In this document: positions 45,827 through 54,158 of the stretch, in pieces
Numbering within the stretch: position 1 is the stretch's first letter
How the letters are laid out: each line of letters starts with the position of its first letter
Source: CAWCAL01 sp963695075
GTDB lineage: Bacteria > Actinomycetota > Acidimicrobiia > Acidimicrobiales > CAWCAL01
DNA: 64,000 nt
Reading direction: 5' to 3'
NCBI GenBank assembly: GCA_963695075.1
Contig: CAVOFR010000007.1
Span: 2,136,183 to 2,200,182, forward strand
Position numbers and translations under genes: made by a program
The notes under the pieces: generated by a model
Database searches by the model: none
What the model was told of the DNA's origin: nothing
Seen by the model: the letters and a program-made list of their open reading frames with translations, nothing else

Positions 45827-45976
45827 GGGCTTCCTCCTCGATGGTGTCCCCTGGGGTCAGTACCCCAAATCTGCCGGATTCAGTCTCCGATGCGATCGTG
45901 CACCTGATCGTCGGCCGGACGGCTCGGAGCGGTTGGCGTCGACGAGGTCTTGCCAGGGGGCCTCACCCGTGCTACG

Positions 45977-45994
45977 TATAACCAGATGGTTATA
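45977..45994. promoter_or_regulatory. ArsR-type operator overlapping the start codon
   Basis: TATAACCA-GA-TGGTTATA is a perfect inverted repeat of the kind bound by ArsR regulators. It covers the ATG at 45986. Upstream, TTGCCA (45950-45955) and TACGTA (45973-45978), 17 bases apart, would start the transcript at or next to the ATG. The regulator would thus repress its own leaderless operon. Confidence 0.65.
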
Positions 45995-46324
45995 TGTAGT
46001 CCCCGGAACGCCAGCGACGAAGACCAGGTCTTCCGTGCGCTGGCCGACGCCACTCGTCGAGACATCGTCCGCACGGTGCTGGTGCGGGAACACTCTGTCT
46101 CGGCGCTCGCTCGGCGGTACCCGATGAGCTTCGCGGCCGTGCACAAGCACGTGACCGTTCTGGAAGCGGCCGGATTGGTCACCAAGCACCGATCGGGTCG
46201 GGAATCACTCGTCCGGGGCGACATCGGCCGGGTGCGTGATGCTCGAAACGCTCTCGACGCGCTCGAGCAGTTGTGGCGCGACCGCGTCGCTTTGATGGAC
46301 CAGGTCCTCGCCGAGGATCCCTGA
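45986..46324 (+). CDS. ArsR-family transcriptional regulator
   Basis: This 112-residue winged-helix protein has the ArsR core: DQVFRALADATRRDIV, SVSALARRYPMSFAAVHKHVTVLEAAGLV and the wing KHRSGRESLV. No metal-binding cysteines are seen; this subgroup, paired with SRPBCC proteins, is usually not metal-sensing. It is followed after 15 bp by the SRPBCC gene. The operator over its own start indicates autoregulation. Confidence 0.9.
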   Translation: MVICSPRNASDEDQVFRALADATRRDIVRTVLVREHSVSALARRYPMSFAAVHKHVTVLEAAGLVTKHRSGRESLVRGDIGRVRDARNALDALEQLWRDRVALMDQVLAEDP

Positions 46325-46339
46325 ACAGGAGGAAGCCCC

Positions 46340-46834
46340 ATGCCCATAACCCGTGTCGACAAGGACCTCGACGCCCACACCATGACGGTTTTCGCCGAGT
46401 ACGACGCCGCCGTCGAGCGCGTCTGGCAGCTCTATGCCGATCCCCGCCAGCTCGAGCGGTTCTGGGGACCGCCGACGTGGCCGGCGACCGTCGTGGACCA
46501 CGACCTGAGCCCTGGTGGCCGTGTCACCTACTTCATGACGGGGCCGGATGGGGAGAAGTCGGCCGGCTACTGGGAGGTGCTCGAAGTCGACCCTCCGTGC
46601 CGGTTCGTGGTCGACGACGGCTTCGCCGACGACGCGGGTCAGCCGAACGCGGACATGCCGACGACTCGGATGGAGCTCGAACTCTCCGAGCGAGCGGGGG
46701 GCGGGACTGCGATGACCCTCGTGTCGAGCTTCGCCTCCAGCGAGGCCATGACGCAGCTCGTCTCGATGGGCATGGAGGAAGGAATGCGCGAAGCGGTGGG
46801 ACAGATCGACAGCCTCCTCGCTGCTTCTGCATAG
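46340..46834 (+). CDS. SRPBCC/AHSA1-family protein
   Basis: The 164-residue protein has the START-like fold pattern of the AHSA1 group: YDAAVERVWQLYADPRQLERFWGPP, a GGRVTYFMTGPDG strand, and the C-terminal helix MEEGMREAVGQIDSLL. A strong AGGAGGA site precedes the ATG. Members bind hydrophobic ligands; many are encoded beside an ArsR regulator as here. Confidence 0.9.
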   Translation: MPITRVDKDLDAHTMTVFAEYDAAVERVWQLYADPRQLERFWGPPTWPATVVDHDLSPGGRVTYFMTGPDGEKSAGYWEVLEVDPPCRFVVDDGFADDAGQPNADMPTTRMELELSERAGGGTAMTLVSSFASSEAMTQLVSMGMEEGMREAVGQIDSLLAASA

Positions 46835-46950
46835 ATCGGCGGGTGCGGTCGGCTCGGTCGGCGAGCTCCCCATGGGTGTCGTCTCCGATTCGAGTGAACC
46901 CGATTCGCTGGGAGAGGACCTGATCGCTCAGGCGAGCGGTCCGACCAAGA

Positions 46951-47002
46951 GGGGGCACGACGTGGGCGATGCGAGACTTGAACTCACGACCTCTGCCGTG
47001 TG
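46951..47002. repeat. Left attachment repeat (attL-like), 3' half of a tRNA
   Basis: These 52 bases recur at 63949-64000 with one mismatch. On the minus strand they contain a tRNA T-arm (GTGAG-TTCAAGT-CTCGC), the acceptor strand ATCGCCC plus discriminator A, and the 3' side of the anticodon arm. To the right, the bases that would complete the anticodon stem are absent. This is therefore a truncated tRNA copy, as left when an element integrates into a tRNA gene. Confidence 0.8.
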
Positions 47003-47097
47003 AACGATCTGAGCCCGGATCTGAGCGGACGTCGACGGACGAAGATCGTTGTCATTCCAACGATCCGGACGACGGCGAACCCGAGCGAATCTGAGCG

Positions 47098-47121
47098 CCC
47101 GCGCGATATCCGCGCGATACG
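47098..47121 (+). repeat. Arm-type-like site, left
   Basis: A 24-bp sequence containing GCGCGATATCCGCGCGATAC is exactly repeated at 63879-63902. Each copy holds two GCGCGATA units 11 bp apart. The sites lie just inside the two attachment repeats, where integrase arm sites are expected. The flanking region 46835-47174 has no gene. Confidence 0.55.
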
Positions 47122-47174
47122 GCGGCGTCCCCGCCGGCCTGGGCCGAGGAGCCGAGGGGATGGGTCGTGGCGGA

Positions 47175-47639
47175 TCAGTCGCCGCGCTGGGTGAGCTGTT
47201 CGAGGGTGTCGGCGTCGACGAGGTCCTGGGGACGTCCGCTCGCTCGCTTGTTGGTGATCAGGTCATCCGCAGAGATGAACCCCGCTTCGACGCCGCCGAC
47301 GTCGACGGTGACTCGGTTGGCCCAGCAGTCCTCGAAGGTCACGCCTGAGACCGAGGTGAGGAGATCGATGCGGATTGGCGGGTAGCCGAGCTGGACCACG
47401 ACTTCGGGCTCGAGGAAGTCGTCGGCGGTGAGTCCGACCGATGCCATGCCGAAGTCTTCGAGTGCTTCGATGAGATGGTCGGCGTTGGTCGGGTCGATCA
47501 GGACCCAGACGTCGAGGTCTTTGGTGGCGCGGGGATGGCCGTGAGCAGCGACGGCGTATCCGCCGACGATGAGGAACTGGACGTCACGTCGAACGCAGCA
47601 CTCGATGAACTCGATGAAGTCGGGTGTCAGGAGTCGCAT
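47175..47639 (-). CDS. Nucleotidyltransferase-fold protein (toxin-antitoxin-like)
   Basis: The 154-residue protein has the small nucleotidyltransferase signature VGGYAVAAHGHPRATKDLDVWV, with Asp-x-Asp at DLDVW, as in MNT/AbiEii-like and DUF6036-type proteins of toxin-antitoxin or phage-defence pairs. It overlaps a short upstream frame by 56 bp. It is the first gene inside the island. The target of nucleotide transfer is unknown. Confidence 0.8.
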   Translation of the reverse strand: MRLLTPDFIEFIECCVRRDVQFLIVGGYAVAAHGHPRATKDLDVWVLIDPTNADHLIEALEDFGMASVGLTADDFLEPEVVVQLGYPPIRIDLLTSVSGVTFEDCWANRVTVDVGGVEAGFISADDLITNKRASGRPQDLVDADTLEQLTQRGD

Positions 47640-47772
47640 CGCTGCATTCCAAACTGAGCTCGGTCGCCATGGCGAGCCGCTCCTCGATCGGCCGATCGTG
47701 CCAGTAGTCGACCCAAGACGTATCGGGCTCGTGGAGAGGTCGCTTGGTCGCGACGGGAACGATCCGGTTCAC
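47584..47772 (-). CDS. Small partner of the nucleotidyltransferase
   Basis: A 62-residue frame (MNRIVPVATKRPLHEPDTSW, then YWHDRPIEERLAMATEL) ends in RLHRVHRVL. Short proteins with YW..RP.EER motifs are often encoded directly upstream of this nucleotidyltransferase family, probably as antitoxin or partner. The overlap with the next gene supports translational coupling. Confidence 0.6.
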   Translation of the reverse strand: MNRIVPVATKRPLHEPDTSWVDYWHDRPIEERLAMATELSLECSDATPDTRLHRVHRVLRST

Positions 47773-47839
47773 GGGTTCAGTGTACCGAGCGCGGTTCCGC
47801 CGGTCGCGGGACCTCAGATCTGGATGTCCTCAGATCTGG

Positions 47840-48112
47840 ATGTCCTCGACGAGCGGGATGAGGATGACGTCGTCCCATGGGGAGGGGCTCGAATCGGTGG
47901 TTGCGGTAGGAACTGGAAAGCACGCACGAGTGCCTCGAGTAGGAACTGTTTCGGGAGGGCGGCAGCGAGGCGTTCGCCTTGATGCGTGAGGTCACCATCG
48001 AGGTCCGGCTGAATCCCTCGCGTTGGTTGGGCGGTGGTCGCAGCCAGTCGTTGAGTGCCTCGTCGCAGAGGTCGAACCCGTCGACGTCGTGGGCGACCGC
48101 GAGCAGCCCCGC
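47840..48112 (-). pseudogene. GNAT-acetyltransferase toxin remnant
   Basis: Downstream of the DUF1778 gene the minus strand reads AGLLAVAHDVDGFDLCDEAL, then NDWLRPPPNQREGFSRTSMV. This matches the start of GNAT toxins (FDCGxxxLNxWL followed by NQRRGxSRT). There is no start codon (a stop lies just before), and the frame degenerates after about 45 residues. The toxin half of the pair appears lost. Confidence 0.6.
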
Positions 48113-48126
48113 GCCGCGCTATGGCG

Positions 48127-48408
48127 TCACTCGGATTCGAGAATGGAGGGCTCGCTGAGGAGTGCAGCGATCCTGGGTTCGGCCTCCGGCGGCCGATCGA
48201 GGATCCCTTGGAGCTCATCCCATGTGTCCGGGGCCAGTGCGAAGACCTGGCGATCGGCCAGATCGTTGGCGGCAGAGGCAACGGCGCAGCTGACCACATA
48301 CTCGTTCAGTGACATCCCGGTCGTGCTGAGCACGCGACGCACGATCGCATCCTGGGCGGGGGTCAGGTGCAGCGTCCACCGCTCGGTCTTCGTACCCATG
48401 CCGGGCAA
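48127..48408 (-). CDS. DUF1778 antitoxin
   Basis: The 93-residue protein has the ribbon-helix-helix plus neutralising-tail layout of DUF1778 antitoxins: RWTLHLTPAQDAIVRRV, MSLNEYVVSCAVASA, DRQVFALAPDTWDELQGILD and PPEAEPRIAALLSEP. These bind DNA and neutralise GNAT toxins that acetylate charged tRNAs. Here the toxin gene downstream is a remnant, so this is an orphan antitoxin. Confidence 0.85.
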   Translation of the reverse strand: MPGMGTKTERWTLHLTPAQDAIVRRVLSTTGMSLNEYVVSCAVASAANDLADRQVFALAPDTWDELQGILDRPPEAEPRIAALLSEPSILESE

Positions 48409-48747
48409 TGTACGCCGCTACGCGTGCATCGCAACCGTGCGCCGACGATGAAGGTGTGGCAGGCCGCGGCTGCTTCGCCCAAGCCTTGACTGCAGACCAC
48501 CGATCCGCCGCCGTGTGGTGAATGGGACCGACTGCACTGAACTGTCAGTCGTGATCGTTCACACCGATGCACCAAGCGTGCGCTACGTCGCCAGCGCTTC
48601 GCCGCCCCTCCTGCTCACGACGGTGCTTTGGGGCATGAGCACCTATCCGCTCAGGTCCCAGATCAACCTGTCGCCCCACTCGCGGCGGTCCCAGCCTTGA
48701 CGTGCTGCGGCTCGCCGCGGACGGCTGTCGGCTGCTGAACTCTTGAT
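48409..48747. other. Intergenic region, nothing recognised
   Basis: These 339 bases between the DUF1778 and DUF4870 genes contain no convincing coding frame, repeat or known RNA that I can identify. Confidence 0.5.
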
Positions 48748-49182
48748 ATGGCCGGATCGGTTCCTCCTCCCACGCCTCTGCTGCAGGGCGACTCAGTGGG
48801 GCCGTCACCCCGGGACCGGTGGCTAGCCGCGGCATCGCATCTTGGCGTTCCCGTCTACGGTCCGCTGCTTCCGCTTGCGATCTTCTTCGCTTCGAAGGGC
48901 AAGGCGTTTCGGCAGCAACATGCGAGCCGGGCTTTCACCTTCCAGTGCCTCTTCCTGTTGGGCTGGATCGTGCTCGTCGGGCTGATGGCGGTTGGCGCGA
49001 TTGACCCGGTGGTCCTGCTCCTGGTGCTGGCTGGGGTCTTCGTGGTCGAGATGCCGAATGTGATCCAGGCCCTGCTCGGTCGTCCCCCGATTCACATCGT
49101 GCCGATGACGATCCTCAAGGTGGATGAGGATCGGCCCGACCGTGATCCGCCATCGCCGCCACCGGCTGCTGGGTGGGTGTAG
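48748..49182 (+). CDS. DUF4870-like membrane protein
   Basis: The 144-residue protein has a short polar start, then GVPVYGPLLPLAIFF, ASRAFTFQCLFLLGWIVLVG and VLLLVLAGVFVVEMPNVIQA. These are three hydrophobic segments in the spacing of DUF4870 (Tic20-like) proteins, followed by a charged tail rich in Pro and Asp. The function is unknown. Repeat R1 begins 20 bp after its stop. Confidence 0.75.
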   Translation: MAGSVPPPTPLLQGDSVGPSPRDRWLAAASHLGVPVYGPLLPLAIFFASKGKAFRQQHASRAFTFQCLFLLGWIVLVGLMAVGAIDPVVLLLVLAGVFVVEMPNVIQALLGRPPIHIVPMTILKVDEDRPDRDPPSPPPAAGWV

Positions 49183-49202
49183 CGGACCGGCTCAGGCCAC
49201 GA

Positions 49203-49371
49203 GCCGCCAGTGGGTGGTACGGGATCGCGTGGTTTGGTCCTCCGATGTGAACCCCCACGCCGCCGTCCACGCAACGCCGGGTTCTCAATTGCCGGACGCG
49301 ACGGTCCTGGATGGTATTCGGCGGCACGGAGCGGACGGAGACCGTGGGCGCAGTTGGCGCGGCAGCGCTTC
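49203..49371 (+). repeat. Dispersed island repeat R, copy R1
   Basis: This unit of about 169 bp aligns almost without gaps to 57626-57793 and, in its right two-thirds, to 54300-54455 and 61945-62079. A shared core is CGACGGTCCTGGAT, then GACCGTGGGCGCAGTT, then GCGGCAGCGCTTC. All copies have the same orientation, downstream of plus-strand genes. Within it ACGGTC and GACCGT can pair. Confidence 0.75.
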
Positions 49372-49454
49372 TTCATCGCTGACCCGCACTCACGCGATGA
49401 CCACCGGTGGTCGGCGGGATTGGCGGACAGCGTCAGCAGCGTCGTAGTGACGAT

Positions 49455-49745
49455 GTGAACACAAGTCCGGAAGCGATGGCGGCACCGGCCGACAATGGGG
49501 CTAGCGATGACGGTTGGGGAACCGGCTTCGTGGTTCTGGTCGGTGCGGGCGTGTTCGCCCTCGTGGCAGCGTGGATCTGGATTCGCAGCAGAAGAATGAT
49601 TCGAGACTTACGCGTTCGGGGTCGACGAGGTGATCGACGCCGCGGTGTTCGCGCCGGACCCACGCGATGGCATGCGAGGGCTGGAAACTCGGTTGTGGCT
49701 GGTCAGGCGGAACCTGGAAGTGGAACCCGCACCTCCCGGGAGTAG
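49455..49745 (+). CDS. Small one-span membrane protein (hypothetical)
   Basis: A GTG-started frame of 96 residues begins VNTSPEAMAAPADNGASDDG, has one membrane span (GFVVLVGAGVFALVAAWIWI) and then turns arginine-rich. The plus-one frame after the span reads DEVIDAAVFAPDPRDGMRGL, which looks more protein-like. A frameshift in an older, longer gene is therefore possible. Confidence 0.35.
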   Translation: MNTSPEAMAAPADNGASDDGWGTGFVVLVGAGVFALVAAWIWIRSRRMIRDLRVRGRRGDRRRGVRAGPTRWHARAGNSVVAGQAEPGSGTRTSRE

Positions 49746-49793
49746 CGCGGACCGCCGGCGGCGCTCAGTCTCCGCCCGGTCGAGTGATGGCCG

Positions 49794-50540
49794 TCAAACG
49801 AGTCCTTGCCGGTACGGCCAGTCGTGGCTCTGTTCGTCGAGAAACCGGACGATCCGGTTGGCTGGGACGGGGTGGTTCGTGAACCACTCGTGCCAGGCGT
49901 CGGGGCGACCTGCCCGCTGTGCGACCGCAACCTTCCAGATATGCGTGTAGGCGTTGAGGTCGCACGGAGGGACTGCGATCTGAACGATGCAGGGATGGGA
50001 GCGTGCGGTCAGTTCGTCCAGTTCGGCGTATGGGCCCCTGCCGAAGTAGGTCACCTCGCCCCCGTATTGAGTGAGAAAGCAGGTCAGTCCGTCGCCGCCT
50101 GCCTTGGCTGCGGGCAGCATGGGAGCGACGCCCCACAGCTGCTCTCCGCGGGCCTCATACCATGACGCTCCGCGGTGGAGCGCAGCTTCGGCATCGATTC
50201 CGAGACTTTGGCTGGCCGATCGCTGACGGTCAGCGTGATCCTGGGGCGACAGCGGAGTCATTCCGCATCGGCTGATGGCATCGCGCTGTTCTGGCAACAG
50301 TCTCGTGAAGTGGCTCAGGACGACCCCGACGCCAGCGAGAATCACCGACCGGAACTCCGTCTCGATCTCGAACTGTCGATCGACGTGGGAGAGCTCGTAA
50401 CCAAGGTCATACGGCGACGTGGTGGTCCACATGTTTGATTGGGCGTCGAGCTCGGAGCGCACGCGGTCGACGAAAACAAGGCATCGATCCGGCCACGTCG
50501 ATTGGTCTGACAGATCCATCAGGTGTAGGTGGGGGTCCAT
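49794..50540 (-). CDS. Hypothetical protein, 248 residues
   Basis: This soluble protein begins MDPHLHLMDLSDQSTWPDRC and shows typical coding character throughout (ELSHVDRQFEIETEFRSVIL, GGEVTYFGRGPYAELDEL, WFTNHPVPANRIVRFLDEQS). No known family, motif, signal peptide or membrane span is recognised. The ATG at 50538-50540 is chosen because upstream sequence is a transposase relic. Confidence 0.6.
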   Translation of the reverse strand: MDPHLHLMDLSDQSTWPDRCLVFVDRVRSELDAQSNMWTTTSPYDLGYELSHVDRQFEIETEFRSVILAGVGVVLSHFTRLLPEQRDAISRCGMTPLSPQDHADRQRSASQSLGIDAEAALHRGASWYEARGEQLWGVAPMLPAAKAGGDGLTCFLTQYGGEVTYFGRGPYAELDELTARSHPCIVQIAVPPCDLNAYTHIWKVAVAQRAGRPDAWHEWFTNHPVPANRIVRFLDEQSHDWPYRQGLV

Positions 50541-50589
50541 CCTTGGCACCTCAAACGCCCGGATCTGGTTGGTTGGCTTGGTGCGACGT

Positions 50590-50738
50590 CTTGACCTGGT
50601 CGTTGAGCGTCCAGACGAGGGCGATGCTTGATAGTAGGAGCTCGCGGCGGATGGACCCGATCCAGCGTTAGGCGTAGGAGTTCGCGACGAGCGTTCGAAC
50701 GGGGGTCTTGAGGATCTTGGAGCCTTCGGTGCGGTGTC
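50590..50738 (-). pseudogene. Integrase-core (rve) transposase remnant
   Basis: The minus strand encodes KILKTPVRTLVANSYA, a stop, then RWIGSIRREL, matching the PVRTPxANAYAERWIGSIRRELL region near the end of many rve-type transposases. An in-frame stop replaces the conserved Glu, and nothing else of the element survives. The rest of 50541-50906 shows no other feature. Confidence 0.65.
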
Positions 50739-50906
50739 AGTCGAGCGGTAGCGGCACCGCTCGGTCCGTCGTGCATTTCCGCGCTGGTTGACGAGCGCAT
50801 GAGTGCCGTACTGCGTGCGTTCGATCGTGCAGTGCGTGGCACGTTCTGATCGGGCCATCGGCGCTGCGCACTTGTCGCCGGCGATCCGATCAGCCACCAT
50901 GCGCCG

Positions 50907-51227
50907 GTGACCGACGCAGCCGAGGAAATCGAGCGCGAGCGTCGCCAACTGCGTCTGATGGACGAGCGCATCGAACAGTTCCGGAACGGCTCGCTGTCGT
51001 TGGCGAGGTTGATCTCCGACCTCGAGGGCCTGCTCGAAGCACGGACTCTCGCGTCAGACCAATGGGTCGACGACTTCCGATCGGCGTGGGCAGATCTGGA
51101 GATCCCCTACGCGGTCGCCCTTGATCGCCTGACGCCCATTCCCGATGCTCACGACCCAACCATCGCTGACGGGCTATTCGACCTGGATCGCCTGATCAGA
51201 CAGGCGGTCGATAAGCTGCGCCGGTAG
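50907..51227 (+). CDS. Helical hypothetical protein (immunity-protein-like)
   Basis: This 106-residue acidic, all-helical protein (IERERRQLRLMDERIEQFRN, SLARLISDLEGLLEA, WVDDFRSAWADLEIPYAVAL) resembles small proteins often encoded near contact-dependent or polymorphic toxins as immunity factors. I recall that pattern from similar proteins and cannot confirm it here. No toxin gene is adjacent. The start is GTG at 50907. Confidence 0.6.
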   Translation: MTDAAEEIERERRQLRLMDERIEQFRNGSLSLARLISDLEGLLEARTLASDQWVDDFRSAWADLEIPYAVALDRLTPIPDAHDPTIADGLFDLDRLIRQAVDKLRR

Positions 51228-51297
51228 CGCCGAACCACCGATGTTGTGAGGAACCGACCACGCCGGTCCACCGCCCGGCACGCGAGAGGAGGGACCG

Positions 51298-51501
51298 ATG
51301 GCACAGCCTGAGTGCGTTCGATGTCATCGTCCTGTAGTCAGGAACCGAGAGCATTTCGAAACGTTCGAGCGCATGCACTGGTCGTGCTTCCACTACGAGT
51401 TCGAACACGACGGTGACCCTGACATCGCTTGCGGTGATCCATCGTGCCCGGCGCGTGCGTTCGATACCGAGCCTCCTCCGACTTGGTCGCCCGAGAGCTA
51501 G
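51298..51501 (+). CDS. Small cysteine/histidine-rich protein
   Basis: The 67-residue protein has CVRCHRPVV near the N-terminus and IACGDPSCPAR near the end, with HWSCFHYEFEH between, suggesting a zinc-binding fold. A strong GAGGAGGG site precedes the ATG. No family is recognised. Before the IS21 insertion this was the nearest gene upstream of repeat R2. Confidence 0.65.
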   Translation: MAQPECVRCHRPVVRNREHFETFERMHWSCFHYEFEHDGDPDIACGDPSCPARAFDTEPPPTWSPES

Positions 51502-51741
51502 CGTCGACCTGCCGATCGGCTCAACCGCAAGACCTCGCCGACGAATGCCAACCGCTCAGAACAACGTCGGCGGCAGGATGCAGAACGCACGCGCCAACCG
51601 GCAGTATCGGATGGGCAGGGTGAGCCGCGGTTCTGTGTCAAGCCAATGGCCGGCTTCACTGGCGTGCGGCGTTCCACGCTGTGATCTCCGAGCGGAGCCA
51701 TGCGGGTCCGAGTCCCTCCGAGCGCGCTTCTTCGACACGAA
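51502..51741. other. Left flank of IS21 insertion, nothing recognised
   Basis: These 240 bases lie between the small zinc-binding gene and the IS21 element and carry no recognisable gene. The last six bases, CACGAA (51736-51741), are one copy of the target duplication. Confidence 0.5.
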
Positions 51742-51912
51742 TGTCGGCGGACATGAGATTCTGCGCGTAGGCGGACACGAAACCGCGCGGTGGTGGCCAT
51801 TGGAAGCGCGCGGTGGTGTTCGTTGCCTGTCTCGGGGTCCACCTGGGCGGGTGCTCCTCCCGGTCGAGTTGTCGGTGACGAAACCGATGACCCTCGACCG
51901 GGAGGAACTGAT

Positions 51913-53400
51913 GTGAAGGATGGCAAGCAAGTGACTGAGATTCTTGAAGCGTTCGATCTGACGGGCTCGTTCCGAGCGGCTGGCGCGTTGGCGGGGTGTT
52001 CGCCGAACACGGTGGCGGACTGGGTCGCGAGGCGTAGCCGGGGCGAGCTCGGCGATCTGGCTGAGCCGATTCGCCGGGAACGCAAGCTCGATGTGTTTCT
52101 CCCGAAAATCGAGGAGTGGGTCGAGCGGTCCAAGGGCAAGATCCGGGCCGACAAGTGCCATGAGAAGCTCGAGTTGCTTGGCTATACCGGCTCGGACCGT
52201 ACTGTGCGTCGGGCGGTCGCGGAGGTGAAGGCGTCGTTCCGGTCGGGCCGGCGGCGGGTGTATCGGCCGTGGATTGTCGAGCCGGGGATGTGGGCCCAGT
52301 GGGACTGGGGTCAGGGCCCCAAGATCGGGGGCCGGGCGACGAACCTGTGGTGTGCGTGGTTGGCGTGGTGTCGACATCGGGTGGTGATCCCGACCTGGGA
52401 TCGCACGTTGCCGACAGTGACCGCATGTCTGGATTCGTCGATGCGCCGCTGGGGTGGTGCTCCGACGTTTTGGCTGACCGACAACGAGCGCACGGTCACT
52501 ATCGACCATGTCGCGGGGATCGCGGTCCGGCATCCGTTGATCGTTGCCGCGGGCAAGCACTATGGCGTCACCATCGCGACGTGCGTGCCGGCCGATCCCG
52601 AGTCCAAGGGGGGCTCGGAGGCGACTGTCCGCGTGGCGAAGGCCGATCTGGTCCCGACCGACACGAACCTGCGCGACAACTACCGGGACTGGGCCGAGCT
52701 GGTCGATGCTTGCGAGAGGTTCATGACCAAGGTCAACGGCCGAGAGCACCGCATCACCCGCCGGGTGCCAGACGAGATGTTGGTCGAGGAGGCTCAGCGT
52801 CTGCATCGGCTGCCCGATGTTGCCTACACAGCGGCGTTCGGGGAGACCCGCAAGGTGTCGTGGTCGGCGACGATCAGCTATGGCGGCGTCACCTACTCGG
52901 TCCCACACACCCTCGTCGATGACCAGGTGTGGGTGCGCGTCGATGGTGACGAGATCGTTGCCGTTCACGTTTCAGGTGCGGGGGCGGCCGAGGTTGCCCG
53001 ACACCGGCGTTCGACGCCGGGCACACCGGTGATCGACGACGCCCACTACCCGCCCCGCCCGGCCGGGGCGCTGGCCCGGCAACCGAAGGCGACCAGCGCG
53101 GCCGAGGCCGAGTTCTTGGCCATCGGCGAAGGAGCACGCACGTGGCTGGTCGAGGCCGCTGCCGCGGGCACGAGTCGGGTGAAGATGAAGATGGCCGAGG
53201 CCGTCACCCTCGCTCGGCTCCACGGCCCTGACCGGGTCGATTGGGCGCTTGGGCACGCGGCGATGTTCTGCCGGTTCGCCGAGGGCGACCTCGCCTCGAT
53301 CCTCGACGCCAACCCGCCAGGCCAGCACCGGCGCGCCGATGACGCCCACTCGCTCCAGACCGGCACCGCCGCCTGGCACCAACTCGGCGGTCAGCCATGA
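51913..53400 (+). CDS. istA: IS21 transposase
   Basis: The 495-residue transposase has an N-terminal helix-turn-helix (GSFRAAGALAGCSPNTVADW) and an rve integrase core with AQWDWGQGP, WLTDNERT and ADPESKGGSEATVRVAKADL. It cuts and joins the element ends. A GGAGG site stands a few bases before the GTG start. Its stop overlaps istB by ATGA. Confidence 0.93.
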   Translation: MKDGKQVTEILEAFDLTGSFRAAGALAGCSPNTVADWVARRSRGELGDLAEPIRRERKLDVFLPKIEEWVERSKGKIRADKCHEKLELLGYTGSDRTVRRAVAEVKASFRSGRRRVYRPWIVEPGMWAQWDWGQGPKIGGRATNLWCAWLAWCRHRVVIPTWDRTLPTVTACLDSSMRRWGGAPTFWLTDNERTVTIDHVAGIAVRHPLIVAAGKHYGVTIATCVPADPESKGGSEATVRVAKADLVPTDTNLRDNYRDWAELVDACERFMTKVNGREHRITRRVPDEMLVEEAQRLHRLPDVAYTAAFGETRKVSWSATISYGGVTYSVPHTLVDDQVWVRVDGDEIVAVHVSGAGAAEVARHRRSTPGTPVIDDAHYPPRPAGALARQPKATSAAEAEFLAIGEGARTWLVEAAAAGTSRVKMKMAEAVTLARLHGPDRVDWALGHAAMFCRFAEGDLASILDANPPGQHRRADDAHSLQTGTAAWHQLGGQP

Positions 53401-54158
53401 CAGCGGCGCCGATCGACGAAGTCGTCGACCTTCTCCGCAGCCTACGACTCCCGCACATGCGCCAAGCCGCCCCCGACCTGCTCGCCACCGCGAAGGCGCA
53501 ACGCTGGGAACCGGCCGAAGCAATGCGCGCCCTGCTCGCCGAAGAGCTCACCGGACGACAAGCATCGTCGATCCGGTCCCGACGCAAGGCCGCGGGGTTC
53601 CCGACCGGCAAGACCTTCGACGTCTGGGACGAGAAGGTCTCGTCGATCCCCGAACCGACCCAACGTGCGCTTCGAACACTCGAGTGGGTCGACCGGGCCG
53701 AGAACCTGGTCGTGTGCGGCCCGTCGGGCACCGGCAAGACCCACTTCCTCGAAGCACTCGGCCAAGCCTGCGTCGACGCCGGCCACAAGGTCTCCTGGTT
53801 CAGTCTCGAGGACCTCGGCGTCCTCGTCCGCCGCCACGGCGCCGATGACACCATCGCGAAAGCGATCCGGCGGATCATGCGCGCCGACGTCATCGTCATA
53901 GACGACATCGGACTACTCCCGGTCACGACCGAGACCGCCGAAGCCCTCTACCGGGTCGTCGACGCCGCCTACGAGAAACGCGCCATCGCCCTGTCCAGCA
54001 ACCTGCATCCGGCCGGGTTCGATGAACTCATGCCCAAGACCATCGCCAACGCCACCGTCGACCGGCTCATGCACCACGCCCACATCGTGCTCACCAACGG
54101 CGACAGCATCCGCCTCACCCAAGCCACCGCCGGCAAGGGGGTGACGCCCCTGGCCTGA
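53397..54158 (+). CDS. istB: IS21 helper ATPase
   Basis: The 253-residue AAA+ protein has Walker A GPSGTGKTH near residue 108 and Walker B VIVIDDIGLLP near residue 164, followed by the SSNLHPAGFDEL sensor segment. IstB binds target DNA and recruits IstA. It is full length for the family and translationally coupled to istA. Confidence 0.93.
   Translation: MTAAPIDEVVDLLRSLRLPHMRQAAPDLLATAKAQRWEPAEAMRALLAEELTGRQASSIRSRRKAAGFPTGKTFDVWDEKVSSIPEPTQRALRTLEWVDRAENLVVCGPSGTGKTHFLEALGQACVDAGHKVSWFSLEDLGVLVRRHGADDTIAKAIRRIMRADVIVIDDIGLLPVTTETAEALYRVVDAAYEKRAIALSSNLHPAGFDELMPKTIANATVDRLMHHAHIVLTNGDSIRLTQATAGKGVTPLA

Noticed and set aside
46951..47007. A complete tRNA gene at the left island border
   Set aside because: Only the 3' half is present; the 5' side of the anticodon stem and the D-arm are missing.
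47000..47194. A 64-residue plus-strand protein beginning inside the left attachment repeat
   Set aside because: It is a read-through of the tRNA fragment and the arm-like site, with no domain or ribosome-binding site.
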